A DNA stretch of 15,384 nt from Lachnoclostridium sp. UBA7122 (GTDB taxonomy: Bacteria > Bacillota > Clostridia > Lachnospirales > Lachnospiraceae). The DNA lies in NCBI GenBank assembly GCA_002493085.1, contig DKXQ01000194.1:1-15384 (forward strand), written 5' to 3'. Both the position numbers and the translations under genes were made by a program. Shown here piece by piece: positions 1 to 7,868 of the stretch. The notes beneath the pieces were generated by a model, which was not told the DNA's origin, ran no database searches, and was given only the letters and a program-made list of their open reading frames with translations. The stretch's first letter is position 1, and every line of letters begins with the position of its first letter.

Positions 1-113
1 TAAAAAAATATGTTATTTACATTTTTTTACAAATGATTCTTTAGATAAAGTTACACTATCGCAAAAAAACTTGAACTAGAAAAATGTAAAAATTTTTGCT
101 TATGTGCATATTT
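1..113. other. AT-rich upstream region with short repeats
   Basis: No coding sequence is supported here. The stretch is very AT-rich and holds short repeats: TTTACA at 16-21 and 26-31 (10 bp apart), ATTTTTGC at 92-99 and 110-117 (18 bp apart), and a weak inverted repeat GCAAAAA (61-67) / TTTTTGC (93-99). They lie just upstream of, or overlap, the proposed lysozyme -35 element. They could be regulator contacts or simply a product of base composition. The window opens with TAA, which might be the stop of a gene outside the window, but this cannot be judged. Confidence 0.35.
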
Positions 114-142
114 TTGCCACAACCATTATGTATAAATATTAA
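114..142 (+). promoter_or_regulatory. Putative sigma-A promoter of the lysozyme gene
   Basis: TTGCCA (114-119) and TATTAA (137-142) are separated by 17 bp; each matches the vegetative consensus at four positions of six. Transcription would start near 149, giving a short leader ending in GGAGG (160-164), 5 nt before the ATG at 170. An alternative -10-like TATAAA (131-136) has no correctly spaced -35 element. Confidence 0.45.
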
Positions 143-169
143 ATAACCAACTACAGAACGGAGGTTAAT

Positions 170-2185
170 ATGAAAAAATACCAAATATTAAACAAATTAC
201 TAATAGCTGCATTACTAATCCAAAATACTGCTTCATATGCAACTGCTGCTATAACAGGTAACACAGATATAAATAATACTACTAGCAGTAGCATTGCCAC
301 AACAGGCAGTGCAATAACAGACTCAATGGAAGCTTTACAGCCTGAACTTAAAAACCTGGAAACAAAGCTGGAGTCTGCAACACTTCCCAAGAAAACATTG
401 CGTAAGGCAGGAAAGACTGACAGCATCTATGATGACAAAACATATACACATGCAGATGCATTTGATGGAATGAATATTTTAAATGGCATAGATGTATCAT
501 ATCATAATAAGACTATAGACTGGGATGCTGTAAAAGATGCTGGAACTGACTTTGCTATTATACGTGCTGGCTACAGGGGATATGGTGCATCAGGAACGCT
601 CTGTACTGATACTAAGTTTGTTGAAAATATTGAAGGCGCAATAGCGGCAGGCATACAGGTAGGAGTATACTATTTTACAGAAGCCATTAATACAGATGAA
701 GCTATAGAAGAAGCTGAATACTGTCTTTCAAAAATAAAAAATTATGATGTCACACTTCCTGTAGTTATTGACTATGAATATCCAGCAGATTCAAAAGGAC
801 CTATAGGCAGGATGTATAAGGCAAAGCTTAGTAAAGCTGCTGCTACTAAAAATGTTGCTGCATTTTGTGACACAATTGAAGATGCCGGATATACTCCTAT
901 GGTCTATGCAAATAAAAGCGATTTAACCAGCTTAATTAATGGAGCAAAGCTTGCACAAGACTACAAGATATGGCTTGCTAACTATAATACAAAGTCCACT
1001 TATACTGGTACATATGAATTCTGGCAGTATTCTGAAAAGGGCAAAGTTGACGGAATAACAGGCGTAGTTGACTGTAATTTCTGGTATACAGATGGCGCTG
1101 CTTCACCTTCTGATGACCCTGCTATTACAACTACAGCTGTACCAGAACCTGTTCCTACACCAGAACCTTCACCTACATTAAAGCCAACACCAGAGCCAGC
1201 ACCTGTTCCTACATCAAAACCTACGCCAAAACCCACACCAAAACCTGTTCCTACATCAGAACCTGTTGATTTATCAGGAGCTGTAGTCTCTGAAATTCCT
1301 GCTGAAGAATACTTTGGTGATGAACTGCTTCCACCTCTGGATGTAAAACTAGGCAGTGTCATGCTTGAAGAGGGAACAGACTATGATATCACATATTCAG
1401 ATAATATATATGCGGGCAAAGCTTCTGCTACAATAACAGGTATTGGAAATTACACTGGAAGCATAACAGTTAATTTTAATATTTACCCTAAAAATCCTGA
1501 TACAATATCAGCTAAACCCGCCAGCAAAAGCATAACATTAGAATGGAGTGGCGATAATGGCGCTGAGGGCTATAAAATATACAGAAAAGATATATATAAT
1601 GGTTCATATAAACGGATAAAGACCATACCAGATGGTGGCACTACTTCATATAAAAACACAAAACTTCTTACAGACCATGAGTATTATTACAGAATACGGT
1701 CATATGTAAAAATAGATGGAAAGACATATTACAGCAGCTATACAAGCCTGACTGCTGCCACAATGAAATCAAAACAGGCGGCAATAGTTTCTGCAAAGGT
1801 AAACTTACTAAAAACACCTGCCTCCAGTGCAGCAAAATTTGTAACTCTGCCAAAAAATTCTACAATAGAATACCTTGGAAAAACATATATTGATGATATT
1901 ACATCTTTTCTGCATGTAAAATATATGGTAAAGTCAAAAACATATAATGGTTACCTTCCATCTGATGCGCTATTAAAGTTTTATTCATCAGGAAATGCTA
2001 CCGCTAATCTCAACATGCGCAAAGCTGCAGGCACTAATAAAAAAATACTTACTGTTATACCTACAGGTACACCTGTTGCCATTTTAAAAAAAGTAAATGT
2101 AAAATCTGATATATGGTATAAAACAAACTATTTTGATGGAAACAAATTATATACAGGATTTGTATCATCAAGTTACATAAAATAG
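170..2185 (+). CDS. Secreted modular GH25 lysozyme (N-acetylmuramidase)
   Basis: An exported glycoside hydrolase family 25 enzyme, predicted to cleave the MurNAc-GlcNAc beta-1,4 bond of peptidoglycan. A signal peptide (KK start, hydrophobic core about 9-20, cleavage near ATA-A at 26-27) precedes a low-complexity T/S region. The GH25 barrel spans about 104-308: GIDVS with D108, the catalytic DxE pair D201/E203 in VIDYEYP, and the conserved IWLANY and YEFWQYS segments. A Pro/Thr-rich linker (324-366, PTPKP-type repeats) leads to an Ig-like repeat (376-440, pattern EGTDYDITYS...GIGNYTG), a fibronectin type III-like domain (443-533), and two SH3-like domains (540-600 and 608-671, the second with NLNMRKAAGTNKKIL). 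No LPXTG, SLH or choline-binding repeats are seen, so wall attachment would rest on the SH3-like modules. At 671 aa it is much longer than a bare GH25 domain (about 200 aa). Monocistronic, with its own promoter and terminators. Family assignment is firm; the role (wall remodelling or attack on competitors) is inference. Confidence 0.9.
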   Translation: MKKYQILNKLLIAALLIQNTASYATAAITGNTDINNTTSSSIATTGSAITDSMEALQPELKNLETKLESATLPKKTLRKAGKTDSIYDDKTYTHADAFDGMNILNGIDVSYHNKTIDWDAVKDAGTDFAIIRAGYRGYGASGTLCTDTKFVENIEGAIAAGIQVGVYYFTEAINTDEAIEEAEYCLSKIKNYDVTLPVVIDYEYPADSKGPIGRMYKAKLSKAAATKNVAAFCDTIEDAGYTPMVYANKSDLTSLINGAKLAQDYKIWLANYNTKSTYTGTYEFWQYSEKGKVDGITGVVDCNFWYTDGAASPSDDPAITTTAVPEPVPTPEPSPTLKPTPEPAPVPTSKPTPKPTPKPVPTSEPVDLSGAVVSEIPAEEYFGDELLPPLDVKLGSVMLEEGTDYDITYSDNIYAGKASATITGIGNYTGSITVNFNIYPKNPDTISAKPASKSITLEWSGDNGAEGYKIYRKDIYNGSYKRIKTIPDGGTTSYKNTKLLTDHEYYYRIRSYVKIDGKTYYSSYTSLTAATMKSKQAAIVSAKVNLLKTPASSAAKFVTLPKNSTIEYLGKTYIDDITSFLHVKYMVKSKTYNGYLPSDALLKFYSSGNATANLNMRKAAGTNKKILTVIPTGTPVAILKKVNVKSDIWYKTNYFDGNKLYTGFVSSSYIK

Positions 2186-2205
2186 ACACTGTACAAATAA
2201 TTGAT

Positions 2206-2242
2206 AAAAAGAGGCTGGAGAAATAATCTGCAGCCCCTTTTT
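2206..2242 (+). terminator. Rho-independent terminator after the lysozyme gene (bidirectional-looking)
   Basis: AAAAAGAGGCTG (2206-2217) pairs with CAGCCCCTTTTT (2231-2242) around a 13-nt loop, with one A/C mismatch. The stem ends in a T-run on the plus strand and is preceded by an A-run, so it can also act on minus-strand transcripts leaving glgB, whose stop is at 2296. Confidence 0.85.
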
Positions 2243-2251
2243 ATGGTAATT

Positions 2252-2285
2252 AAGAGCAGGATGAATATTTAAGATTGCTCTTTTT
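2252..2285 (+). terminator. Second tandem terminator-like hairpin
   Basis: AAGAGCA (2252-2258) pairs with TGCTCTT (2276-2282) across a 17-nt loop and runs into a T-tract (2281-2285). It is weaker than the hairpin 10 bp upstream. It would act as a back-up for plus-strand transcription before the end of the opposing glgB gene. Confidence 0.5.
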
Positions 2286-2295
2286 ACACATAATA

Positions 2296-4620
2296 TTAAA
2301 TACTTTCTTTAACTTTATCCTCTTTAACCTTATTCTCTTTAGCTTTAACCTCTTTAACTTTATCTTCTGTTTCTGTATCTTCTGTTTCCACATTTTCTTT
2401 ATAATCAAATTTATATATTGTAACAGATAATGGTGGAAGATTCATCTCAATTGAATAATCCCTGTTCTCGCACTCAATTTTTTCTGCCTGTACTGTTTTT
2501 GAATTCTTTACGCCTGTCCCACCATAACGCAACTCATCAGATGACATTATCTTTGTATACTTTCCAAGACACGGAACGCCTGTCCTAAAGCCAGTGTACT
2601 CCACAGGTGTAAAATTGCATATAAACAGCAGCTGGTCTTTAGCACTTGAACCACGCCTTACAAAACTGACAGTACTCATACTGGAATTATCACAACTCAT
2701 CCACTCAAATCCCATAGGGTCATAATCGTTTATATACATTGCATCATATTCATTATAAAGTTTATTTAAATCCTTTACATACGTTTTCATCTTTGTATGC
2801 AAATCATAGTCTAAAAGCTCCCAGTCAAGACTGCGCTCTTCACTCCACTCACGGAACTGTGCAAATTCCTGTCCCATAAATAAAAGTTTTTTGCCAGGAT
2901 GCCCATACATAAATCCATATGCAGTTCTTAAATTTGCAAACTTGTCCTCATATTCACCTGGCATTTTTTCAATCATAGAACACTTGCCATGAACCACTTC
3001 ATCATGTGACAATACCTGGATAAAATTCTCACTATAAGCATAATGCATGCTAAAAGTAAGTTTATTATGGTTAAATGACCTGAAATATGGGTCAAGTTTC
3101 ATATATTCAAGGAAGTCATTCATCCATCCCATATTCCACTTAAACAGGAATCCAAGACCTGAAAATTGCACAGGAGATGTTACACCTGCCCAGGATGTAG
3201 ACTCTTCAGCTATAACTATTGTACCAGGTGCTCTTTCCTCAACTTGTTCATTCATATGCTTAAGCAGCTTAATTGCATCAAGATTTTCCTTGCCGCCATT
3301 TTCATTTGGAAGCCATTCCCCATCATTCTTGCCATAGTCAAGATATAACATAGATGCAACAGCATCAACCCTTAAACCGTCAATATGGAACTTCTTAAGC
3401 CAGAACAGTGCATTGGCAATAAGGAAATTTTCAACCTCTTTGTAAGCATAATTAAATATATAAGTTCCCCAGTGAGGATGCTCGCCGCGGCGTGGGTCTG
3501 GATGTTCATAAAGAGGCTGTCCGTCAAATCTTGCAAGGCCATATGCATCACGTGGAAAGTGGGCTGGTACCCAGTCAAGTATTACATGGATTCCTTTTTT
3601 ATGCATATAATTGACAAAATACATAAAGTCCTGTGGGTCTCCATAGCGCCTTGTCGGTGAATAATATCCAGTAACCTGGTATCCCCATGAACCATCAAAC
3701 GGATGTTCCGCAATTCCCATAAGTTCAATATGTGTATACCCCATATCACATACATAATCCGCAAGCATTGGAGCAAGTTCCCTGTAATTATAAAATCCAT
3801 CTTCTGTACCATCATCTTTCTTTTTCCATGAACCAAGATGGCACTCATAGATTGAAACTGGTTCCTGCCTAAGCTTATTCCTGTCCTTAGCTGCACGGTC
3901 TTTCATCCATTTATCATCACTCCAGACAAAGCCTGTAAGGTCTGTAACAACAGATGCATTGTCAGGGCGCAGTTGTGAACAGTTTGCATAAGGGTCTGCC
4001 TTCAAAAGCACTTCACCCTGTCTTGTGAGAATCTGGTACTTATAAATTGCGCCAGGCTCTACACCAGGTATAAATAACTCATAAATACCTGATACTTCAA
4101 GAGTTCTCATAGGATGCAACATTCCATCCCACATATTAAAACTTCCAACTACACTTACAGCCCTTGCATGAGGAGCCCATACAGCAAAATACGTTCCTTT
4201 GACACCATTAATTGTCATAGGGTGTGCACCAAGCTTGTCATATATTTCATAGTGGTTTCCCTCTGCAAATACATATAAATCTGCACTTGTAATATACGGC
4301 TCAAAGCAATAAGGGTCTGCAAATTCTACTATATCATTATCTGAATACTGTATGCGGACTTTATATGGTGCTTTATATTTACGGCTATTTACATATTTTC
4401 CAAAGAATCCCGATTCTTCTTCCACTTCTTCAAGCTCAGTAACATTCTTGCCATCCATATCCATGACAAAAGCTTTCTGTGCATGTGGCCTGAAAACTGT
4501 AATTACCTGTCCATTATCAAAATCATGCAAACCAAGAATATTGTGAGGTGCATTGTGCTTCCCAGCCACTACCTCATCAAATTCCATCCAGTTTATCCAC
4601 CGTTCCAATTTCCTCTGCAT
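2296..4620 (-). CDS. glgB: 1,4-alpha-glucan (glycogen) branching enzyme GlgB
   Basis: A GH13 branching enzyme (EC 2.4.1.18) that cuts an alpha-1,4-glucan and transfers the piece to form alpha-1,6 branches in glycogen; cytosolic. An extra N-terminal module (about 15-110) precedes a CBM48 module (about 128-210, with GTYFAVWAPHA and VVGSFNMW). The catalytic barrel holds D349 and H354 (ILDWVPAH), R417 and nucleophile D419 (GLRVDA), acid/base E472 (IAEEST), and H539/D540 (LSHDEVVHGK). Spacing between these residues equals that of the E. coli enzyme as I recall it, so the enzyme should be active. A C-terminal all-beta domain ends near 740. Residues 741-774 form an unusual Lys/Glu-rich tail of VKE-type repeats. 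The ATG follows GGAGG (complement of 4628-4632) by 7 nt. The gene lies 21 bp after pgcA, so cotranscription is likely. The glycogen synthase and ADP-glucose pyrophosphorylase genes are not in the window. Confidence 0.95.
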   Translation of the reverse strand: MQRKLERWINWMEFDEVVAGKHNAPHNILGLHDFDNGQVITVFRPHAQKAFVMDMDGKNVTELEEVEEESGFFGKYVNSRKYKAPYKVRIQYSDNDIVEFADPYCFEPYITSADLYVFAEGNHYEIYDKLGAHPMTINGVKGTYFAVWAPHARAVSVVGSFNMWDGMLHPMRTLEVSGIYELFIPGVEPGAIYKYQILTRQGEVLLKADPYANCSQLRPDNASVVTDLTGFVWSDDKWMKDRAAKDRNKLRQEPVSIYECHLGSWKKKDDGTEDGFYNYRELAPMLADYVCDMGYTHIELMGIAEHPFDGSWGYQVTGYYSPTRRYGDPQDFMYFVNYMHKKGIHVILDWVPAHFPRDAYGLARFDGQPLYEHPDPRRGEHPHWGTYIFNYAYKEVENFLIANALFWLKKFHIDGLRVDAVASMLYLDYGKNDGEWLPNENGGKENLDAIKLLKHMNEQVEERAPGTIVIAEESTSWAGVTSPVQFSGLGFLFKWNMGWMNDFLEYMKLDPYFRSFNHNKLTFSMHYAYSENFIQVLSHDEVVHGKCSMIEKMPGEYEDKFANLRTAYGFMYGHPGKKLLFMGQEFAQFREWSEERSLDWELLDYDLHTKMKTYVKDLNKLYNEYDAMYINDYDPMGFEWMSCDNSSMSTVSFVRRGSSAKDQLLFICNFTPVEYTGFRTGVPCLGKYTKIMSSDELRYGGTGVKNSKTVQAEKIECENRDYSIEMNLPPLSVTIYKFDYKENVETEDTETEDKVKEVKAKENKVKEDKVKESI

Positions 4621-4641
4621 ATTTAATCCTCCATTTATAAT

Positions 4642-6396
4642 TTAGTATTGCGAACATTTCGTACATGACATTTTTTCAACCATATCTGTTACAGCCTGTG
4701 CCATATCTGCTGACTTCTTCTCTGCGTCATCAAGAGAATCACCCACAACACCATAGTAAAATTTAATCTTAGGCTCTGTACCTGAAGGTCTTACGCACAT
4801 CCAGACATCATCAGACATATCAAAGTATAAAACATTTGAATTTGGAAGGCCTGTTGGCTTAATTTCTCCTGTTTCAATATTTTTAACTGTATCTGCCTTG
4901 TAATCCCGGAATGAGAGAACTTTATGTCCATTAATCTCTTTAGGAGGATTTTCACGGAGATTTGTCATAATCTCCTGGATTTTCCCAAGCCCTTCAATGC
5001 CTTTCATAGTAACTGACTGTACGCCATCCTTATAATAACCATATCTTTCATACATTTCAATCATGGCATCCCAGAGAGTCATATCTTTCGTTTTATAATA
5101 TGCAGCGGCTTCACAGAGTGCCATAGTTGCAACTATAGCATCTTTATCACGTGCATGTGTGCCAATAAGACAGCCATAGCTTTCCTCAAACCCAAAAAGA
5201 TATGTTCCCTTTCCTGTTGTTTCAAAGCCAAGAATCTGCTGTCCGATAAATTTAAAGCCAGTAAGTACCTCAACTAAATCTACATTATAATATTTTGCAA
5301 TAGCATCTGCAAGGTTTGATGTAACAATTGTCTTTATAAGTTTGCCATCTTCAGGAAGCCCCTTTGTTTCCTTAATCTGTGAAATTTCATAATCTGCAAG
5401 CAGACATCCTGACATATTGCCAGTAAGTGTAATATATTCACCACTCTTTGTATCTTTTACATATACTCCAAGACGGTCTGCATCAGGGTCAGTTGCAAGA
5501 ACAAGATCAGCGTCCTTTTCTTTTGCAAGCTTAAGCGCAAGTTCAAAAGCTTCTGCTGATTCAGGATTTGGATAACTTACAGTAGGAAAATCCCCATCAG
5601 GAAGTTCCTGTTCAGGTACTACATATACGTTTTCAAAGCCAATTTCCTTAAGCACACGTCTTGCAGGAATATTTCCTGTACCATGTAAAGGAGTATAGAC
5701 AATCTTTAATTTGCTTCCCATCTCCTTAATGCTGTCCCAGTGTATAACCTGTTTCTTAAGCTCTTCAATATATTTGTCATCTATTGCAGCACCAATCTGC
5801 TCATACAAACCTTCTTTAATAGCTTCCTGCTTGTCCATTGTTTTAACACCAGCATAATCTGTAACAGCCTTAACCTCTGCCATAATGCCTGTATCATGTG
5901 GCGGTGTAATCTGTGCGCCATCTTCCCAGTATACCTTATAACCATTATACTCAGGCGGATTGTGGCTGGCTGTTATATTAATACCAGCAGCACATTTTAG
6001 CTCTCTTACTGCATATGAAAGTTCTGGTGTAGGCCTTAAAGATTCAAAAACATATGCTTTAATGCCATTTGCTGCCAGGCAAAGCGCAGCTTCATCTGCA
6101 AATTCAGGCGACATATGGCGTGAATCAAATGCAATAGCAACACCCTGTGGGCTTTTTCCTGCCTTAATAATATAATTAGCTAGTCCCTGTGTAGCCTTAC
6201 GTACTGTATAAATATTCATTCTGTTAGTGCCAGCGCCAATTACGCCACGCAGTCCAGCAGTACCAAACTCAAGGTCCTGGTAAAAACGCTCTTTAATCTC
6301 GTTATCATCACCAGATATTCCTTTTAACTCATTCCTTGTGTCCTCATCAAAATAAGGATTGCTAACCCATGATTCATAAGTCTCTTTGTAATCCAT
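4642..6396 (-). CDS. pgcA: Phosphoglucomutase / phospho-sugar mutase
   Basis: An alpha-D-phosphohexomutase that interconverts glucose-6-phosphate and glucose-1-phosphate, the entry point to glycogen and nucleotide-sugar synthesis; phosphomannomutase activity is possible. With the start chosen here it has 584 aa, usual for the long PgcA-type enzymes. It has four signature elements: the phosphoserine loop TASHNPPEYNGYK with S144, the Mg2+ loop ATDPDADRLG with D303, D305 and D307, the sugar loop GFEESYG (402-408), and the phosphate loop RPSGTEPK (536-543). The longest ORF begins with TTG at 6402, but a GGAGGAG ribosome binding site (complement of 6404-6410) would then be only 1 nt away. The ATG at 6396 sits 7 nt from it and is preferred. 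A CxxC pair (C578, C581) near the C-terminus is a small oddity of unknown meaning. It lies 52 bp after the PEGA gene and 21 bp before glgB, and the glgB neighbour supports a glycogen role. Confidence 0.92.
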   Translation of the reverse strand: MDYKETYESWVSNPYFDEDTRNELKGISGDDNEIKERFYQDLEFGTAGLRGVIGAGTNRMNIYTVRKATQGLANYIIKAGKSPQGVAIAFDSRHMSPEFADEAALCLAANGIKAYVFESLRPTPELSYAVRELKCAAGINITASHNPPEYNGYKVYWEDGAQITPPHDTGIMAEVKAVTDYAGVKTMDKQEAIKEGLYEQIGAAIDDKYIEELKKQVIHWDSIKEMGSKLKIVYTPLHGTGNIPARRVLKEIGFENVYVVPEQELPDGDFPTVSYPNPESAEAFELALKLAKEKDADLVLATDPDADRLGVYVKDTKSGEYITLTGNMSGCLLADYEISQIKETKGLPEDGKLIKTIVTSNLADAIAKYYNVDLVEVLTGFKFIGQQILGFETTGKGTYLFGFEESYGCLIGTHARDKDAIVATMALCEAAAYYKTKDMTLWDAMIEMYERYGYYKDGVQSVTMKGIEGLGKIQEIMTNLRENPPKEINGHKVLSFRDYKADTVKNIETGEIKPTGLPNSNVLYFDMSDDVWMCVRPSGTEPKIKFYYGVVGDSLDDAEKKSADMAQAVTDMVEKMSCTKCSQY

Positions 6397-6403
6397 TATC
6401 AAA

Positions 6404-6410
6404 CTCCTCC
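6404..6410 (-). promoter_or_regulatory. Ribosome binding site fixing the pgcA start
   Basis: The minus strand reads GGAGGAG here, 7 nt before ATG 6396 and 1 nt before TTG 6402. This spacing favours the ATG. Confidence 0.8.
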
Positions 6411-6448
6411 TCTTAGTTTTTTATACTAGAAATTTTTAAAGTATATAT

Positions 6449-7804
6449 TTAACCGGAACTTTTCACCAGTTCAGAAAAGCCCAGTTTAACATCTTTACCA
6501 TCATCCAGAATATCTACTGAATAACTTTTTGTCAAATAGCCTGACCTGCTTAATGTAACAGTCTGTGAACCAATTATCTTTGTAAAAGTACATGGTGCCA
6601 GTCCTTTATACACATTATCAAGATAAACTTCCGCACCTTCCGGTGCCTGTACAGTGATAGTATGGCTGCTGTCTATCTTCTTTTTTGTTACATCATCCGC
6701 TGCGCCAGAAGATGGCTGTGGTGTATGTGACGGCTGTGATGGTTTTGGCGTTCCATCTGTACTGGAAACACCATCAACAGATGCATCTTCATCTATAAGG
6801 TCAATCTTCACTTCACTTTCCGGTTTTTCAACATCGAGGATACCTGTATAAGATGTATAGCCTGTAAGCTCCACTTCTATTTTGTATTCCCCATAGTTTA
6901 ATGCCACAGGACTGCTATAGTCAATATTTGTGCCATTAATATATAAATCAGCCCCATATGGCTCTATAGTAAATGTGATATTTCCTATATTCTTAACTTC
7001 TTCTTTATATTCGCTAAAGTCAAGTGTTATTTCTTCACCATCTTTTACTGTAACATTTTTAACAGCATTTACCTTGCCATTGCTAAGCATTACACGGTGC
7101 TGGCCAACACCAGCAGTAAGCAGCATATTTTCTGTAACTGTAAGAATAATATTGTTGCCAACACTTACCATGCCTCCTAAAAACGGAGCATAATTGGCAA
7201 GCCTTATATAGCCATGCCCTGCAGTACGTGTAACAGAATAAACAGTAATACCTATGCCTCTGATTGTAACTATATCACGGCTGTTAAGTTCCATCATCTG
7301 TATTGTCCTGTCAAGGTCAGAAAAATATGTCCAGTCTGTATACTGGTACTTTCTTCCTGCAACACTTAAAGCGTTTTCATCGCCATCAAATGAAAATTTA
7401 TCAACATTCTTGTACTCCCATACATTATCAGGAACACTCATTGTTATAACACTTGATTTTTCTGTATCGTAAACTACCTCCATTATCTGTCCGGGTTCAA
7501 GGTCATCACCTGTAATATCTTCTCCATATTTATCAGTAATACCAGATACTGCATTATAATCCAGTATAGTATCAACATCACTGTCCAGTTCACGTATTGT
7601 AACTTGTTGTAAATCCAGGTCAGTATTAGTTACAACCCCTGTCATTTTATGTGTCTGCACTTCTTTAGCAGTTTCAGCTTTAGTAGTGCTGTTTCTGTTT
7701 CTGACACGTTTCCTGACACTGACATTGCATGATGTAGAAACTGACAAAACAAATATAAAAATCATCAATACTGCAGTTTTTTTACCATAAAACCTGTTTA
7801 ACAA
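6449..7804 (-). CDS. Exported PEGA-domain protein, possible lipoprotein
   Basis: A 451-residue exported protein of unknown function. An N-terminal hydrophobic segment (about 10-25) ends at C26 in LSVSTSC. This could be a lipidation site, but Ser at -3 is atypical, so an uncleaved anchor or ordinary signal peptide is possible. A basic S/T-rich stretch (30-52) follows, then a region of beta-rich character (about 53-265) that I do not recognise, and two PEGA-type modules: about 276-327 (ADLYINGTNI...GEYKIEVELTGY) and about 380-445 (AEVYLDNVYKG...GSQTVTLSRSGY). A Ser/Pro/Thr linker (345-368) separates them. PEGA modules are surface beta-sandwich repeats common in Firmicutes envelope proteins. No catalytic motif is visible. 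The start is TTG: an AAGGAGG site (complement of 7815-7821) lies 10 nt upstream, and the next Met (residue 14) would cut the signal sequence. It lies between the CotS-like gene and pgcA on the same strand. Confidence 0.75.
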   Translation of the reverse strand: MLNRFYGKKTAVLMIFIFVLSVSTSCNVSVRKRVRNRNSTTKAETAKEVQTHKMTGVVTNTDLDLQQVTIRELDSDVDTILDYNAVSGITDKYGEDITGDDLEPGQIMEVVYDTEKSSVITMSVPDNVWEYKNVDKFSFDGDENALSVAGRKYQYTDWTYFSDLDRTIQMMELNSRDIVTIRGIGITVYSVTRTAGHGYIRLANYAPFLGGMVSVGNNIILTVTENMLLTAGVGQHRVMLSNGKVNAVKNVTVKDGEEITLDFSEYKEEVKNIGNITFTIEPYGADLYINGTNIDYSSPVALNYGEYKIEVELTGYTSYTGILDVEKPESEVKIDLIDEDASVDGVSSTDGTPKPSQPSHTPQPSSGAADDVTKKKIDSSHTITVQAPEGAEVYLDNVYKGLAPCTFTKIIGSQTVTLSRSGYLTKSYSVDILDDGKDVKLGFSELVKSSG

Positions 7805-7814
7805 CGTGGTTTTT

Positions 7815-7821
7815 CCTCCTT
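7815..7821 (-). promoter_or_regulatory. Ribosome binding site supporting a TTG start for the PEGA gene
   Basis: The minus strand reads AAGGAGG, 10 nt upstream of TTG at 7804. No ATG is suitably placed, and the TTG preserves the whole signal sequence. Confidence 0.7.
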
Positions 7822-7838
7822 ACCATATGAATAAAGCA

Positions 7839-7859
7839 ATACTCTATAGTATTATACTA
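7839..7859 (-). promoter_or_regulatory. Palindromic -10-like site upstream of the PEGA gene
   Basis: Three alternating half sites ATACT (7839-7843), AGTAT (7848-7852) and ATACT (7854-7858) form two overlapping inverted repeats. The right-hand one is a 13-bp odd palindrome at 7847-7859. A perfect minus-strand TATAAT (complement of 7851-7856) is embedded in it, but no good -35 element is placed 17 bp upstream. It could be an internal promoter with an operator, or only AT-rich intergenic sequence. Confidence 0.3.
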
Positions 7860-7868
7860 CAAGCAGGA

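Noticed and set aside
1160..1270. Tandem repeat or CRISPR-like array
   Set aside because: The periodicity encodes a PTPKP/PEPxPT linker in frame with the lysozyme gene; there are no conserved repeats with unique spacers.
1000..1362. Minus-strand ORF of 120 aa rich in Gly/Val/Ser
   Set aside because: It is the antisense of the Pro/Thr-rich linker of the lysozyme gene; it has no start context and its composition is explained by the plus-strand repeats.
3549..3554. CACGTG core as a possible second parS
   Set aside because: The flanks match only about 11 of 16 parS positions and the site is within glgB coding sequence. A CACGTG at 5148-5153 in pgcA is likewise poor.
3582..3896. Minus-strand ORF of 104 aa inside glgB
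   Set aside because: It lies in another frame of glgB, whose catalytic motifs are intact across this region; no family similarity recognised.
4593..4601. TTATCCACC resembling a DnaA box
   Set aside because: It is a single one-mismatch copy in the glgB coding start (encoding RWINW), with no cluster and no origin features nearby.
6422..6445. TATACT/AGTATA inverted repeat before pgcA as a terminator
   Set aside because: The stem is only 6 bp, all but one pair A-T, with no T-run on the minus strand, so it is unlikely to terminate the upstream message.
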